Of a stretch of DNA of 64,000 nucleotides, positions 1-9,163 are shown in pieces. A program made the position numbers and the translations under genes. The notes beneath the pieces were generated by a model. The model was not told where the DNA came from. It saw only the letters and a program-made list of their open reading frames with translations, and searched no databases. This DNA is from an uncultured Myxococcales bacterium. Lineage in GTDB: Bacteria; Myxococcota_A; Polyangia; Polyangiales; Polyangiaceae. Position 1 is the stretch's first letter. Each line of letters opens with the position of its first letter. The DNA is taken from positions 1 through 64,000 of the forward strand of contig CALFNG010000193.1 of the NCBI GenBank assembly GCA_937902985.1, in the 5' to 3' direction.

Positions 1-212
1 AAGTTTCCGACGCGACAGACGAGCAAGTAGCCGACGGCCAAGTTGAAGAGGCCCCACAGGACGTTGACTGTCGAGGAGGACAGACCCTCCCCTGGCGGTG
101 ACGCAAACGGACTCTGGAAAGGATGACCGGAGCTCCCATTGCCAAGATGAGGTAGTGTGTTTGCGAGGAAGGCGCCCCCGAAAAAATAGGCCACGTAATG
201 GTACCAGCGCAT
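1..212 (-). CDS. Conserved small membrane protein, N-terminal part (runs off the left edge)
   Basis: This reading frame begins at an ATG at 212 with GAAGG about eight bases upstream and stays open to base 1, so only the first 70 residues are visible. The product starts with a hydrophobic segment (MRWYHYVAYFFGGAFLAN), continues with a polar, Gly/Pro-rich stretch containing SPFASPPG, and enters a second hydrophobic segment (NVLWGLFNLAVGYLL). This resembles, from memory, a short conserved two-to-three-helix inner-membrane protein of unknown function found in several proteobacteria. The stop lies outside the window. The downstream end of the neighbouring gene lies 12 bases away on the same strand, so the two may be co-transcribed. 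Confidence 0.75.
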   Translation of the reverse strand, partial: MRWYHYVAYFFGGAFLANTLPHLGNGSSGHPFQSPFASPPGEGLSSSTVNVLWGLFNLAVGYLLVCRVGN

Positions 213-224
213 CGTTGGTTTCCT

Positions 225-671
225 TCACTTCGCGAAGTAGGTCGTTGCCCGCTTCTGGCCCTTGGTCGAAAGCTTCTTGGTCGCGACGCCTTCCTTCAAG
301 ATGCGCGGCATCTCCTTCGGCAGCATGCCGAGGTTCGCGCGAATCTCCTCGGCGCGGAGGCCACCCTTGTGCTTCTTGACGAGGCCGATGACCTTGCCGA
401 GCATCTCCTGAATCTCGTCGGCGGAACGACGAGGAAGTCGTCCGTTTGCGCGAGCCGCCTTCGGAGCGAGTGTCGGCGTCGCCTTCGAGACTGCCCGACG
501 AGCTGCGCCGGACGAGGCGAACGCCGTCGGCCTATCAGCGCTCCGACCATTGCCGGCGATGGCTCCGCCGCCGGAGGAAAGTTCGTGGATCGATGCGCCG
601 CGGATAGCGTGGATGATTTGCTCGGCGAATGAGCGGGCGAGAGAGTCGAGCTGAGACTGAAGGGTTGACAT
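225..671 (-). CDS. Winged-helix-like DNA-binding protein, 148 aa
   Basis: The frame is open further upstream, but the ATG at 671 (MSTLQSQLDSLARSFAEQI) is preferred because the preceding residues are atypical and arginine-rich. The first ~35 residues form a hydrophilic helix; a low-complexity Ala/Ser/Arg linker follows; the last ~60 residues (around GKVIGLVKKHKGGLRAEEIR to KRATTYFAK) look like a small winged-helix domain, with a basic strand and TTYFAK end. I know similar sequences in myxobacteria annotated only as DNA-binding or hypothetical proteins. Likely a cytoplasmic nucleoid or regulatory factor. The target is unknown. No strong ribosome site is visible. Confidence 0.72.
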   Translation of the reverse strand: MSTLQSQLDSLARSFAEQIIHAIRGASIHELSSGGGAIAGNGRSADRPTAFASSGAARRAVSKATPTLAPKAARANGRLPRRSADEIQEMLGKVIGLVKKHKGGLRAEEIRANLGMLPKEMPRILKEGVATKKLSTKGQKRATTYFAK

Positions 672-1346
672 GGGACGGGATAGTACCCTCGCCGAGAAAC
701 CTCGCAACTCTTCAGCAGCCTGGCGACGCGTGTGTCCAGACGAGAGAAAACTCTCCGAACGCGCCTCGCCGCCAGTCATACCCGAGGCGGCGCGCTGCGC
801 TCGTTCACCGATACTTCTAGCAGACCGATCGGTGGTGGAGCACGCCGCTCAATGCGTCTGAATCGCGAGATTTAGCCTAGATTTCGCTCCGGCCTGGATG
901 AGAGCGGATTTCGACGGGGCGAGGCCCGCTGGGGGCGGCGTAGTGTCGTGGTGCGGGGTGAAACGCCGAGTTCGAGACACGCCTCCCCCTTTCCGCAGCG
1001 GCGATCGACGTATGAGTGGTTCATGTCAGCATGGGTCGCGGGGCCAATCGAAGTTGCCATCGGCCGCAAGCGCGCAAGAGTCGAGCAGGGACTTGGACGC
1101 AGACGCGGCGGATCCACGACACGCGCCAGTGTCGAATGGCGGGCGGCTGCTGTTGCACCCAACGTCGGAGCAAGTTGGGTCGCCCGTGGCCGCCGTTTCG
1201 GCGAGCGCCGCGGCTCCGCGCCCGACATCAACGTGGTCGGCATTCCAGCGCGACGGAAACTGGTTGGGCGTCGGATGGGCGTTACGTGGACTGCTCGCGC
1301 CTTCTTTGCGCACGCGACCGCGCTTCCGCTTCCCACCCGCCGCGGG
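672..1346. other. 675-bp stretch without a supported gene
   Basis: Several long open frames exist on both strands, but their products are arginine- and proline-rich with no recognisable domain, as expected by chance at this GC content. On the minus strand the frame of the upstream lipoprotein stays open past its stop at 1347 to base 1026. The extension has no start signal or family I recognise, though a read-through or ancient stop mutation cannot be excluded. No tRNA, terminator with a T-run or repeat was seen. Confidence 0.5.
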
Positions 1347-1997
1347 CTACTCACACGGCGTGCCTGTGCCGTCGACGCACCCATCGAGCGTTGCGTTCGT
1401 GCCGTCGGCGTCCCCACCCTCGGTCGAGGCTTCGCGGGTCGCTGCCGGCGCGTCTTCGAATCGCGCGTCGAGGCCCCGCTCCTCCACGTAGCCATACCCT
1501 GCGTCGCCGAGCGCGTCGGGCACGGCTGCTTCGTCATCGGTCGCGGCGCTCCCCGCATCGGCCAGTGAACACACCTCCGACGGGAGCCGCGGAGGCGCTC
1601 CGGCCTCCAGCCAGCCGAGAAGGGCCTCCCTGTCCGCCGGATCGAGCTGCACGGGCGGAAGGGGCATGACGCCGCTGGCGAGTACGCTCTGCATGTAGCT
1701 CCAAATGGGTTTGCTACCCGCGAGGACCTGCGTGTCCGCGTATGTAACGAGTGGAAACGGCGCCATGTTCCGAAGGGGCGGGGCATGGCACTGCTGACAC
1801 ACGGCTTCGAGAACCCGTTTGGGCCCACACGGAATCTCGCGTGTATCGGGATCCGTGAGCACCGGAGGCGCACGCTCGGCTTGTGCCGTGCAGCCGCCCA
1901 AATGGACGAATACGCCAATAGTCGCTGCGGCCTCGATGGCGCGAGCGATTCGCGTGCGTGTGCGAGGCGATGAGGGTGTCTTCGTCAAGATGGTCAT
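1347..1997 (-). CDS. Lipoprotein with a single c-type haem motif, 216 aa
   Basis: An N-terminal signal peptide ends in a lipobox (HLGGC, Cys36), so the protein should be lipid-anchored outside the inner membrane. Residues 67-71 are CQQCH, a c-type haem attachment motif, and SGVMPLPP near residue 111 supplies the usual axial methionine. Residues ~45-145 therefore form a small class-I-like cytochrome c domain. The last ~70 residues are Asp/Ala/Thr-rich and probably disordered. The gene lies 18 bp downstream of the kinase gene and close to the large cytochrome lipoprotein, in one leftward operon. Role inferred: electron transfer partner of the upstream di-haem protein. Confidence 0.83.
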   Translation of the reverse strand: MTILTKTPSSPRTRTRIARAIEAAATIGVFVHLGGCTAQAERAPPVLTDPDTREIPCGPKRVLEAVCQQCHAPPLRNMAPFPLVTYADTQVLAGSKPIWSYMQSVLASGVMPLPPVQLDPADREALLGWLEAGAPPRLPSEVCSLADAGSAATDDEAAVPDALGDAGYGYVEERGLDARFEDAPAATREASTEGGDADGTNATLDGCVDGTGTPCE

Positions 1998-2015
1998 TAG
2001 ATCGATGCGTGCATT

Positions 2016-3683
2016 TTAGAGGGAGGTTCTGAACCTTCGACCCTCTTGAGTAGGAGAGGGGGCAGGCGCGGACGGCGGCGGCGACGGCGGACGCACGGTC
2101 GTGGGCTCGGCGGCGGCGTTCGGGAGGGCGGTGCCCATGCTCGGAGCGGAGACCGCGGCCGCAGCAGAAGGCGCCGCGGGTCGCGGCTGCGGCGCCGGTC
2201 GCGGTTCGGCCGGACGTCCGGGCCGCCAAGCAGCCGGAGGCTGCACGGGGCGAACCGCGGGCGCCGGCGCCGCGGGCTCGCCGTGGACGGGCTCTCGCGA
2301 GCGGTCTTGGTCTGTCGCTTCCGCGGTGGGCTGAGGGTCAGGATGGGTGGCCGCTGGCGCAAGGGCGATCGGTATCGGAACAGGCGGCGGCGGCGCCGCG
2401 ACAATCTGTGCCCGCTCCACCAGAGTGAAGATCACGGCGACCGATACTGCGGCGATCGCCGCCACCAGGGCGGACGTGATCCAGACGTTCCGAGATGGCC
2501 GCTCCGCGATGATGATGCCAGTCGTGCCGGAGGGCGCCGCTTGCATTCCGGTGAAGCTCGCGCTCGCCAGAGTGCCAATCACACTCATGCTGGCCGAGTC
2601 GACGGACGGCGGTGCGAGAGCGACCCCTGCGATGGCCATCGTTCCGCTCGACGTCCGCGGAAACTCCGACGCATGCGCCATCTGGGTGCGGATCTCGCGC
2701 TGCAGTTCGGCCCGAGCGTCGCCGAAGGCCTCGCTGACAATGCGACCGATGTCCTCGTGCCGAACCAAGTGATGGCCGTCGAGGAGGTATTGCTCGAGCG
2801 CGTCATGCATCTCGCCGGCCGTCTGGTAGCGCGCGTTGGGGTCGCGTTGGAGTGCGCGAGCCACGATCGCATCGAGCTTCGGGTCGATGTCCGGTACGCT
2901 CGCGGAGACGCGCGGGACCGTCTCCTGCAGCAGCCGCACGAGCGTCTTGGCGGTGGACTCCGCCGCCATGAGCCTCTTTCCGACGAGGAGCTCCCAGAGA
3001 ACGATGCCGGCAGTGAAGACGTCCACGCGCCGGTCGATGGCTCCCCCGTCGAGCTGCTCGGGGGCCATGTACGCGGCCTTCCCCTTGAAGAAGCCGATCT
3101 GCGTCTTGGTGTTGCTGCGCTCCGCCTTTGCGATGCCGAAGTCGACGACTTTGACCTGGCCGTTGTACGTGACGAAGATGTTCTGCGGACTGACGTCGCG
3201 ATGCACGATGTTCAACGGGGTGCCGTCGAAGTCTCGGGCGCAGTGCGCATAGTCCAATCCGCAGAGCACGTCCGAGATGATCCGGGCGTGAATCTGCGCC
3301 TCCAAGCGTATCCCCTCGCGACGGCAAACGCGCGCGATTCGACTGAGCGGCTGCCCCTCGAGATACTCCATCGTGATGAAGAACGCGCCTTCGTGCTCGG
3401 AGACCTCGTACGTCTGCACGATGTTCGGGTGATTCAGGCGCGCGGCGAGGCGCGCCTCGTCGAGGAACATGTCGCAGAACCTGGTGTCCGACGCGACGTT
3501 GTCGCGCAGCCGCTTGATGACCACCAGCTTGTTGAACCCTGCGGGGCCACGGCCGACGGCGAGGAAGACGTCCGCCATCCCTCCCTGCCCGATGCGCCCC
3601 AGGCTTCGGTATTTCCCGAATCGCTCGACGACGCTGACGGGAGCGAACGCCTCCTCGATCTCGGGCGCGTCGTCGCGGGCCAT
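2016..3683 (-). CDS. Membrane-anchored Hanks-type Ser/Thr protein kinase, 555 aa
   Basis: Residues ~25-305 are a complete kinase domain: glycine loop IGQGGMADV (~31-39), ATP-anchoring Lys57 in VIKRL, HRDVSPQN catalytic loop (Asp163), DFG at 181-183 and an APE-type MAPEQ. HRDVSPQN in place of HRDLKPEN is a variant I associate with myxobacterial kinases. A transmembrane helix spans ~400-422 and leads to a ~135-residue Pro/Ala-rich extracytoplasmic tail. The ATG at 3683 was chosen; an in-frame TTG at 3710 would overlap the preceding gene's stop. It lies 11 bp after the cytochrome lipoprotein gene, which suggests a shared transcript and perhaps signal sensing through that protein. Confidence 0.93.
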   Translation of the reverse strand: MARDDAPEIEEAFAPVSVVERFGKYRSLGRIGQGGMADVFLAVGRGPAGFNKLVVIKRLRDNVASDTRFCDMFLDEARLAARLNHPNIVQTYEVSEHEGAFFITMEYLEGQPLSRIARVCRREGIRLEAQIHARIISDVLCGLDYAHCARDFDGTPLNIVHRDVSPQNIFVTYNGQVKVVDFGIAKAERSNTKTQIGFFKGKAAYMAPEQLDGGAIDRRVDVFTAGIVLWELLVGKRLMAAESTAKTLVRLLQETVPRVSASVPDIDPKLDAIVARALQRDPNARYQTAGEMHDALEQYLLDGHHLVRHEDIGRIVSEAFGDARAELQREIRTQMAHASEFPRTSSGTMAIAGVALAPPSVDSASMSVIGTLASASFTGMQAAPSGTTGIIIAERPSRNVWITSALVAAIAAVSVAVIFTLVERAQIVAAPPPPVPIPIALAPAATHPDPQPTAEATDQDRSREPVHGEPAAPAPAVRPVQPPAAWRPGRPAEPRPAPQPRPAAPSAAAAVSAPSMGTALPNAAAEPTTVRPPSPPPSAPAPSPTQEGRRFRTSL

Positions 3684-3694
3684 GGGGTCGTCTT

Positions 3695-6679
3695 TCACTG
3701 CGCGGAGCAAAAGCTGCCTCCCGTGGAGCCGAGCGCTGGAACAGCGATCGTCGATGTATCCCCGTCGATCGAGAGCAGGAACTGGACGAGTGCGGCCACC
3801 TTGCCGGCGCGCGCGGGGTCGCTCGCGTCGAGGAAGCCCGGTGCGAGCGCCTGATAGTGGGTCTGGAACGTCGGGCTGAAGAGCGCCTCTAGCGAGAGCG
3901 CGGCGCCTCCGTGGAGGTACGGTGCGCCCGTCACCGTGTTGAGGAGCGGCGGGACGTTGAATCCCTTCGAGTCGGGATCATTGCCCGATGCGGGGGTGAC
4001 CAGATCGGGCCGCAGCTCGGCGAAGCCGGCTTCGGTCTGGGCGACGGCGTACGTGCCCACGTTGCGGACCCCGCACGTGAGCTGGTCGAACAGGGACGCC
4101 TTGTTGCCGCTGTAGCGCATCGTCTGACCGCTGTAGGTCGTTCCCGTCGGGGGCGTCGGCAACGTGTCGAGAACGGGCAGGAGCGCGCTCGGGAAGCCGG
4201 CCGAATGGACTGCGCTCGACCACGACAGCGTCTTAAGCTTGTTGTTGGTCACGCCGGTCGAGTCCGGCTGGTAGAAGACCTGAGAGACCGTCCACAACGG
4301 ACCGCTGTGGCAGCCCTGGCAGTTGGCTCCCGTGAAAAGGTCCTTGCCGGCAGCGACCTGGGCGGGATCGAGGTTCGAGGGCCTTCGCGGCGAGCGCACG
4401 GTACGGGCCCACGAGACGATCTCCTGCCAGTCGGGGAGCACCGAGGCGGTCGGGAAGTGCCCGGGGTTGGCGGGGTCCGCGACCATGAGCGACGAGCCGT
4501 TGAGCCCCGTCTCGTTCGGGACGTTGAGCTGGCTCGTGAACGCGAGGGCCGGGTCCTTCACGATGGCCCCGACGCCGCCGGAGATTCCACGGATCGCGCC
4601 CTCGTGATCGGCGATCTCGTCTTGCGTGCCTTCCCAGCTGTTGATTCGGTAGTCCGTCTGGTTTCCCGTGGCGGCCAGGCCTTTCACGTAGGACCCGTCG
4701 AGGTTCGGCGACTGGCGCGGGCCGCGTCCGATGTACCAGCTGACGTTGTCGCTCAGCCCATCGCCGTGGCAATTCGAGCACCCTCCCCACGCCTGGCCGT
4801 TCCACGACCACCGGCCGAGGCCGGTGATGAAGAGACGCTTGCCCTCGAGCACGCTGATCGCGGTCGGGTCCGTCTCGGGGTTCGAGGCGGCCGCGGTCGT
4901 CGGCGTCCCCGCCGTCAGGCCCGCGATTTCCTGCGCCGCCAGGTCGAGCACCGTCACGTTTCGCGTGCGGTCGTTGGCGACGAAGGCATACCGCACGGTC
5001 GAGTTCATCGTGTGCGTCGCGTGGGCGATCGTGAGGCCCGACGGCAACTGCCCGTTGTGAGACGGATCGATCGCCGCCGAAAACAGGCTCATGAACGGGT
5101 TCTTCGGGTCACCGACGCTGTCGATCGTGCTCGCCGCGTACGTCGCGTCGAAATCGATGCGGAAGACCGCGTCTGCCCCGTTCGCCGCTACGTATCCCGT
5201 GACGGTCCCGGGAACGAATCCAATGTCCGCCGGCAACATCGGGAAGCGACGAGCTGCATTGTCCGGCAGGCCGAGCGTATCGAAGTACGTGGAGAACGCC
5301 TTGTCGAGATTGACCGTGGCGATCGTCTTGCTGCCGCCGAGGTCAATGACCGAGATGGCCGGTGCCGTCGTCGTCTTGACGTCGGCGGGATTCGGGGCGC
5401 ACGTGCCGCCCACGCTGGGGTCGGTCCCCGTGGTGGGCACGCACTGACCGCCGTTCATGCCGCAAGCTGCGTTCGCGGCGCAGGTCGTCTTGCAAGCTCC
5501 GGCGACGACGCCCGCGCACGACCCGGCCGTCCCGCCGCAATCCGCGTCGGCCTTGCACGACGTACTCGTACCCGAGCACGTGCCCGCGACGACACCCGCA
5601 CACGACCCGACGCCGCCGCCAGGACAGGTCGCATCCGCTTTGCAGGGAGCCGCGGCGGGGCCGTTGAAGATGCCGGTGGGGGACCTGGGCGACGCGCAGG
5701 TCGACGACACGTACCCGAATCCTCCCTGGATGTTGATCGAGCGAAGCTGGTTCGGGAAGCAGCCGGCCGTCCCCCCGTTGTGATCCTGAAAGCCCATGTC
5801 GTTCAAGGGCGGGATCTCGATGATGGCGGGCTGCATCGTGCCGAGCGGAACCTTGTAGACGACTCCGACCCAGTTCGTGTCCGCGTTCGAGGCGTCGCTC
5901 GCGACGGGCGCCTTCTGCTGCGCGAAGTACTCCGTGACGAACAAGCTCTCGTCGGTTTCGATCATGTCGCCGTTGTTCGTGATCGCGATGGCGCGCGGGT
6001 GCGCGAGCGCCGGGCGTGAGCCCAAGCCCGGGCCGAGGTACGGCGCAGCCGCCAACGTGGCGTTCAGGTCAATCGTCTTCAAGACGGTGAGCGTGTCGGT
6101 CTTGATGCCCTCGACCGTGCCGTCGACCCAGTTCGCGACGTAGACCGTGCCGCCCAGTGGGGTCATCGCGAGGCCCGTAGGCTCTGACCCGACCGCAATC
6201 TCTCCTGCCTTGACCGGAGTCGACCGGAGGCCAGTAATCTTGACGAGCTTCTGATCTTTGCGCGACAGAACGAAGGCTGTGTCGCCGTCGGGGTGGATGG
6301 CGACCGCCGACGGCTCGGCGCCGACGGCAATCTCGGCGATCTTCGTCAGGGTGGGAAGCGCGGCGGACGCGTAGTCGATCGAGAAGACGCTGGCCGTGCC
6401 CGTGTCGGTGTTGGCCACGACGAGTCGCGAATCGTCCTCCGAAAGCGCGATCGTCGACCCGTGACTCGGCGTCGACGAGACCTTCGGTTTGCTGCCCTTG
6501 GCATCGGGCGCGGCGTCATCGTCGGCCGATCCGTCGGGAGGGCTCCACGACGGCCCATCGATCGCCGAAGAAGCGTCCGGCGGGGTGCCCGGCGGCGTCC
6601 CTTGATCGTCAGCGCTGCACCCAACCAAGGCGACGAGCGCGACCGAAATTCCCAATGACGTAAACACTTGCATACGCAT
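3695..6679 (-). CDS. Beta-propeller / di-haem cytochrome-c-peroxidase-like lipoprotein, 994 aa
   Basis: The start is the ATG at 6679, preceded by GGGGAGGG at good spacing; it gives a signal peptide ending in the lipobox LVGC. After an Asp/Pro/Ser linker, residues ~60-360 carry YVTN-type propeller repeats (AVGAEPSAVAIHPDG and relatives). A cysteine-rich insertion (~340-420) repeats the pattern CKADAxC...GSCAGVVAGxC. Two haem motifs, CSNCH (~635) and CQGCH (~785), and a C-terminal LHGGAALSLEALF resemble the MauG/cytochrome c peroxidase superfamily. Probably an extracytoplasmic redox protein; its substrate is not evident. It heads the operon with the kinase and the CxxCH lipoprotein. Confidence 0.88.
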   Translation of the reverse strand: MRMQVFTSLGISVALVALVGCSADDQGTPPGTPPDASSAIDGPSWSPPDGSADDDAAPDAKGSKPKVSSTPSHGSTIALSEDDSRLVVANTDTGTASVFSIDYASAALPTLTKIAEIAVGAEPSAVAIHPDGDTAFVLSRKDQKLVKITGLRSTPVKAGEIAVGSEPTGLAMTPLGGTVYVANWVDGTVEGIKTDTLTVLKTIDLNATLAAAPYLGPGLGSRPALAHPRAIAITNNGDMIETDESLFVTEYFAQQKAPVASDASNADTNWVGVVYKVPLGTMQPAIIEIPPLNDMGFQDHNGGTAGCFPNQLRSINIQGGFGYVSSTCASPRSPTGIFNGPAAAPCKADATCPGGGVGSCAGVVAGTCSGTSTSCKADADCGGTAGSCAGVVAGACKTTCAANAACGMNGGQCVPTTGTDPSVGGTCAPNPADVKTTTAPAISVIDLGGSKTIATVNLDKAFSTYFDTLGLPDNAARRFPMLPADIGFVPGTVTGYVAANGADAVFRIDFDATYAASTIDSVGDPKNPFMSLFSAAIDPSHNGQLPSGLTIAHATHTMNSTVRYAFVANDRTRNVTVLDLAAQEIAGLTAGTPTTAAASNPETDPTAISVLEGKRLFITGLGRWSWNGQAWGGCSNCHGDGLSDNVSWYIGRGPRQSPNLDGSYVKGLAATGNQTDYRINSWEGTQDEIADHEGAIRGISGGVGAIVKDPALAFTSQLNVPNETGLNGSSLMVADPANPGHFPTASVLPDWQEIVSWARTVRSPRRPSNLDPAQVAAGKDLFTGANCQGCHSGPLWTVSQVFYQPDSTGVTNNKLKTLSWSSAVHSAGFPSALLPVLDTLPTPPTGTTYSGQTMRYSGNKASLFDQLTCGVRNVGTYAVAQTEAGFAELRPDLVTPASGNDPDSKGFNVPPLLNTVTGAPYLHGGAALSLEALFSPTFQTHYQALAPGFLDASDPARAGKVAALVQFLLSIDGDTSTIAVPALGSTGGSFCSAQ

Positions 6680-7197
6680 ACAGCCCTCCCCAAGACGACA
6701 ACGACTATCGATCCGCAACCGATGACTGCCCCGCGCGACCATCGCTATAGAGCTCCACGCTCTCCCTCCTGCAGGCCTCGTGCTAACCCAAAAGAGCGCG
6801 GCCAAATTTTGGCACGACGAAATTGTCATTGAAGACGAAGACGGTCGTCGTGATGAAAAGCATGGGACAAAAGGCTGCGCTTGCCTCGGGCAGCCTCGTC
6901 CACGTCGGATGGGCTTGGTGATCAATGGGGGCCGCAGGCCCCGAGGTCCGTTCGCCTCATCTGATGCACGCCGTCTGCCGGATGCTTGACTCACCGCCAA
7001 AAGACTGACTGCCGGGACGAGTGGGATCGGACGACGCGCTCCGGTCAGCCGTCCGCTCAGCGGCGCGTGGCCGATTCGATGGGACGGACAATGACCTCCA
7101 CTCGGAGCCCAAGGGAGGGCGGGTACGCAGCATTTGCCGAGCGGGACAACACTTTGTTACTTCGGCTCTACGGGCTTGGCCGTACTCTACGGGAACT
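6680..7197. promoter_or_regulatory. Divergent intergenic region between two operons
   Basis: This 518-bp stretch separates the leftward cytochrome/kinase operon from the rightward TPR/lipoprotein pair, so it should hold at least two promoters. It is less GC-rich than its surroundings, especially 6785-6885, which fits a promoter region. A ribosome site for the left gene is clear at 6683-6692. I could not identify convincing -35/-10 or sigma-54 elements. Confidence 0.45.
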
Positions 7198-8214
7198 TTG
7201 ATCCGATCAATCGCTCGATGTGTCGGCGGGAGTTTCCTCGTAGGTGCGCTACTTGTCAGCTCGCTGGGACGCGCGGCGGACGGACCGATCAGCGACGACG
7301 CGCAGAATCACTTCAAGGCAGGCGTCAGCATGCTGCAAGACCCCGACGGTGCTCGGTACGAAGACGCATACAGAGAATTCGAGTCTGCCTACGCTGCTTC
7401 GAATTCGCCGAAGATTTTGGGCAACATCGGCTATTGCGCCCTCAAGCTCGAACGCGACGGCGAGGCGATTGCGGCGTATACGCGTTACTTGAAGGAGGTC
7501 CCGGAGATCGACCCGGTCGAGGCCACGCAGATCGGGCGGGACGTGGACACGCTCCGCGCGGGGCTTGTGCGCGTCGTCGTGGCGGTCGACACGCCGAATG
7601 CGACGGTCATCGACAAGAGGCTGCCCATTCGCGGCGAATCCATCACGAACCTCTATGGTCCCGTGAACGGGAAGATCGAACTCGGCCTGCGACCCGGTCA
7701 CCACATCATCGAAGTGAAGTCCGCCACCGAGACGCTGGATATCTGGGAGTTTGACGCAAAACCTGCCGCGACGCTGTCGCGCACGGTCTCGCACAAGCCA
7801 TCCGAGGAGCCGCAGCGCCGCGCGCCGACGCGCGTGCTGCCGTGGATCATCGCGGGCGTCGGGGGAGCGACTCTGGCGGCGGGCGGCATTTTCGGTGCCC
7901 TCACACTGGGCAAGGTGAACACGATCGAGAGCCACTGCCCCAACAGCCAGTGTCCGAGCTCGTATGCGCTGGGACCCGCACAAGACGACGCACACCGCTT
8001 CATCCGCATCACGGACGCGCTCCTCATTGGCGGCGCCGCCCTCACGGCGGCCGGCCTGGGGCTTCTGGTCTTTTCGGGTGGCCCGGAGGCTCCCCGCCGC
8101 CCGACGGTGGGCGCATCTCCGCCGGCGGCCCGAAACGAGCTCCGGTCGTCCCTTCGGGGCAGCTTGGCTTGCTCTCCCGGAGCGTACTTCGCCACGATGA
8201 GCGGCGCGTTCTAG
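7198..8214 (+). CDS. Exported TPR protein with PEGA-like domain and two membrane helices, ~338 aa
   Basis: The frame opens at a GTG at 7021, but the first plausible signal peptide follows the TTG at 7198 (LIRSIARCVGGSFLVGALL...AADG), so that start is preferred with moderate certainty. Residues ~30-120 are TPR-like (AYREFESAYAASNSPKILGN, GEAIAAYTRYL). A PEGA-like beta domain with LRPGHHIIEVKS follows. Two hydrophobic helices near the end flank a loop with the pair HCPNSQC. The same layout occurs in the proteins at 12350 and 61967. Probably envelope-located and linked to the divergent kinase operon. Its partner gene starts 13 bp downstream. Confidence 0.82.
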   Translation: MIRSIARCVGGSFLVGALLVSSLGRAADGPISDDAQNHFKAGVSMLQDPDGARYEDAYREFESAYAASNSPKILGNIGYCALKLERDGEAIAAYTRYLKEVPEIDPVEATQIGRDVDTLRAGLVRVVVAVDTPNATVIDKRLPIRGESITNLYGPVNGKIELGLRPGHHIIEVKSATETLDIWEFDAKPAATLSRTVSHKPSEEPQRRAPTRVLPWIIAGVGGATLAAGGIFGALTLGKVNTIESHCPNSQCPSSYALGPAQDDAHRFIRITDALLIGGAALTAAGLGLLVFSGGPEAPRRPTVGASPPAARNELRSSLRGSLACSPGAYFATMSGAF

Positions 8215-8227
8215 GAAGGATCAATTC

Positions 8228-9142
8228 ATGCATTTACTTTGTGGCATTCGCTATGGGGTGGTGGCGATCGCGTCGACCGCGCTGGGTTGCTTCGCGCTGG
8301 TCGATGTCGACCATTTTCATTCGTCGGCGTCTTCAGGTCTGTCTTCGGACTCCGGTCCCTCTTCCGACGCGCCGACGACGAGCGCGCCGGCCGAGTATTT
8401 GAACTTCAAATTCGCGCTCGTCGGAATGACGCCGCACCTGACGCAGCTATTCGAATATCGAATCATCGACGCGAACAACTTCATTCAGTTCCGCGGCGTG
8501 GTGAATCCACTCGGTGCGGCCGACGTTGTCGTCAACGCACCAATGTCGATACCGAACCAAAACGGCCCGTTCCACCTCGACTTCTGGGCCGACGTCGAGG
8601 GCCTCGGAACCTACGACAAGATCGGGCTCGTCGTCTCCAATGACCACGCGTGGCGCATCGAACCGCTCCAGGACTACCCGGCCGATTCAGTCACGCCCGT
8701 GAATGGCCTCGTTCAAGTGACCTTCACGCACAACACCTCGTTTACCGAGATCAATGACTACCCGAGCGGCACGCCGAATCCGTCGAAAGACACGGGCCTC
8801 GGCGCGTCGCTCCACGTCATGAACGCCCAGGGCCTTCAGGGCGATCTCATTCAAATGCGGGTCGTCGACGCCGGAGCGAACCGCGTCGTCGCTCTGTTTC
8901 GCGTGCCGAAGATCTCGGAGCCGGTGTTCGACATGAAGGTGCCCGGCGTCGTGGAAGTCGGGGTCGACTACCATGTCCTCGTGTACGTGGACGCGAACGG
9001 CAACGGCAACTACGACGACCCGGCCACCGGGTCGGGAGATCTCGGATGGAAATTGATCGGCACCGCCGGCACCGCGGGCCTCAACGTGACCCTCGATGCG
9101 GCGCAAGTCGGCGTGGCGAAGGAGGACGTAGGGGCGCCGTGA
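8228..9142 (+). CDS. Lipoprotein of unknown function, 304 aa
   Basis: The ATG at 8228 follows AGGAAGGA closely. A hydrophobic N-terminus ends in a lipobox-like ALGCF (Cys21), followed by a Ser/Asp/Ala-rich linker to ~residue 55. The rest (~57-300) reads as an all-beta globular region and includes an Asp-rich turn, YVDANGNGNYDD, that resembles a calcium-binding loop. I do not recognise the family. It is the second gene of the pair with the TPR protein and probably acts with it at the cell envelope. Confidence 0.82.
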   Translation: MHLLCGIRYGVVAIASTALGCFALVDVDHFHSSASSGLSSDSGPSSDAPTTSAPAEYLNFKFALVGMTPHLTQLFEYRIIDANNFIQFRGVVNPLGAADVVVNAPMSIPNQNGPFHLDFWADVEGLGTYDKIGLVVSNDHAWRIEPLQDYPADSVTPVNGLVQVTFTHNTSFTEINDYPSGTPNPSKDTGLGASLHVMNAQGLQGDLIQMRVVDAGANRVVALFRVPKISEPVFDMKVPGVVEVGVDYHVLVYVDANGNGNYDDPATGSGDLGWKLIGTAGTAGLNVTLDAAQVGVAKEDVGAP

Positions 9143-9163
9143 CGCGGCCTCGTCCGAAGCCCG

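Noticed and set aside
664-669. A TTGACA sequence on the plus strand
   Set aside because: It spans the start codon of the minus-strand DNA-binding protein gene, has no -10 partner at 16-18 bp, and no plus-strand gene follows.
1026-1346. Continuation of the CxxCH lipoprotein beyond its stop at 1347
   Set aside because: The frame is open and slightly protein-like, but there is no start, domain or cysteine pattern to support a longer original gene.
6824-6843. A sigma-54-like TGGCACG element in the divergent region
   Set aside because: The -12 GC dinucleotide is not found at the required spacing, and no enhancer-binding regulator is nearby.
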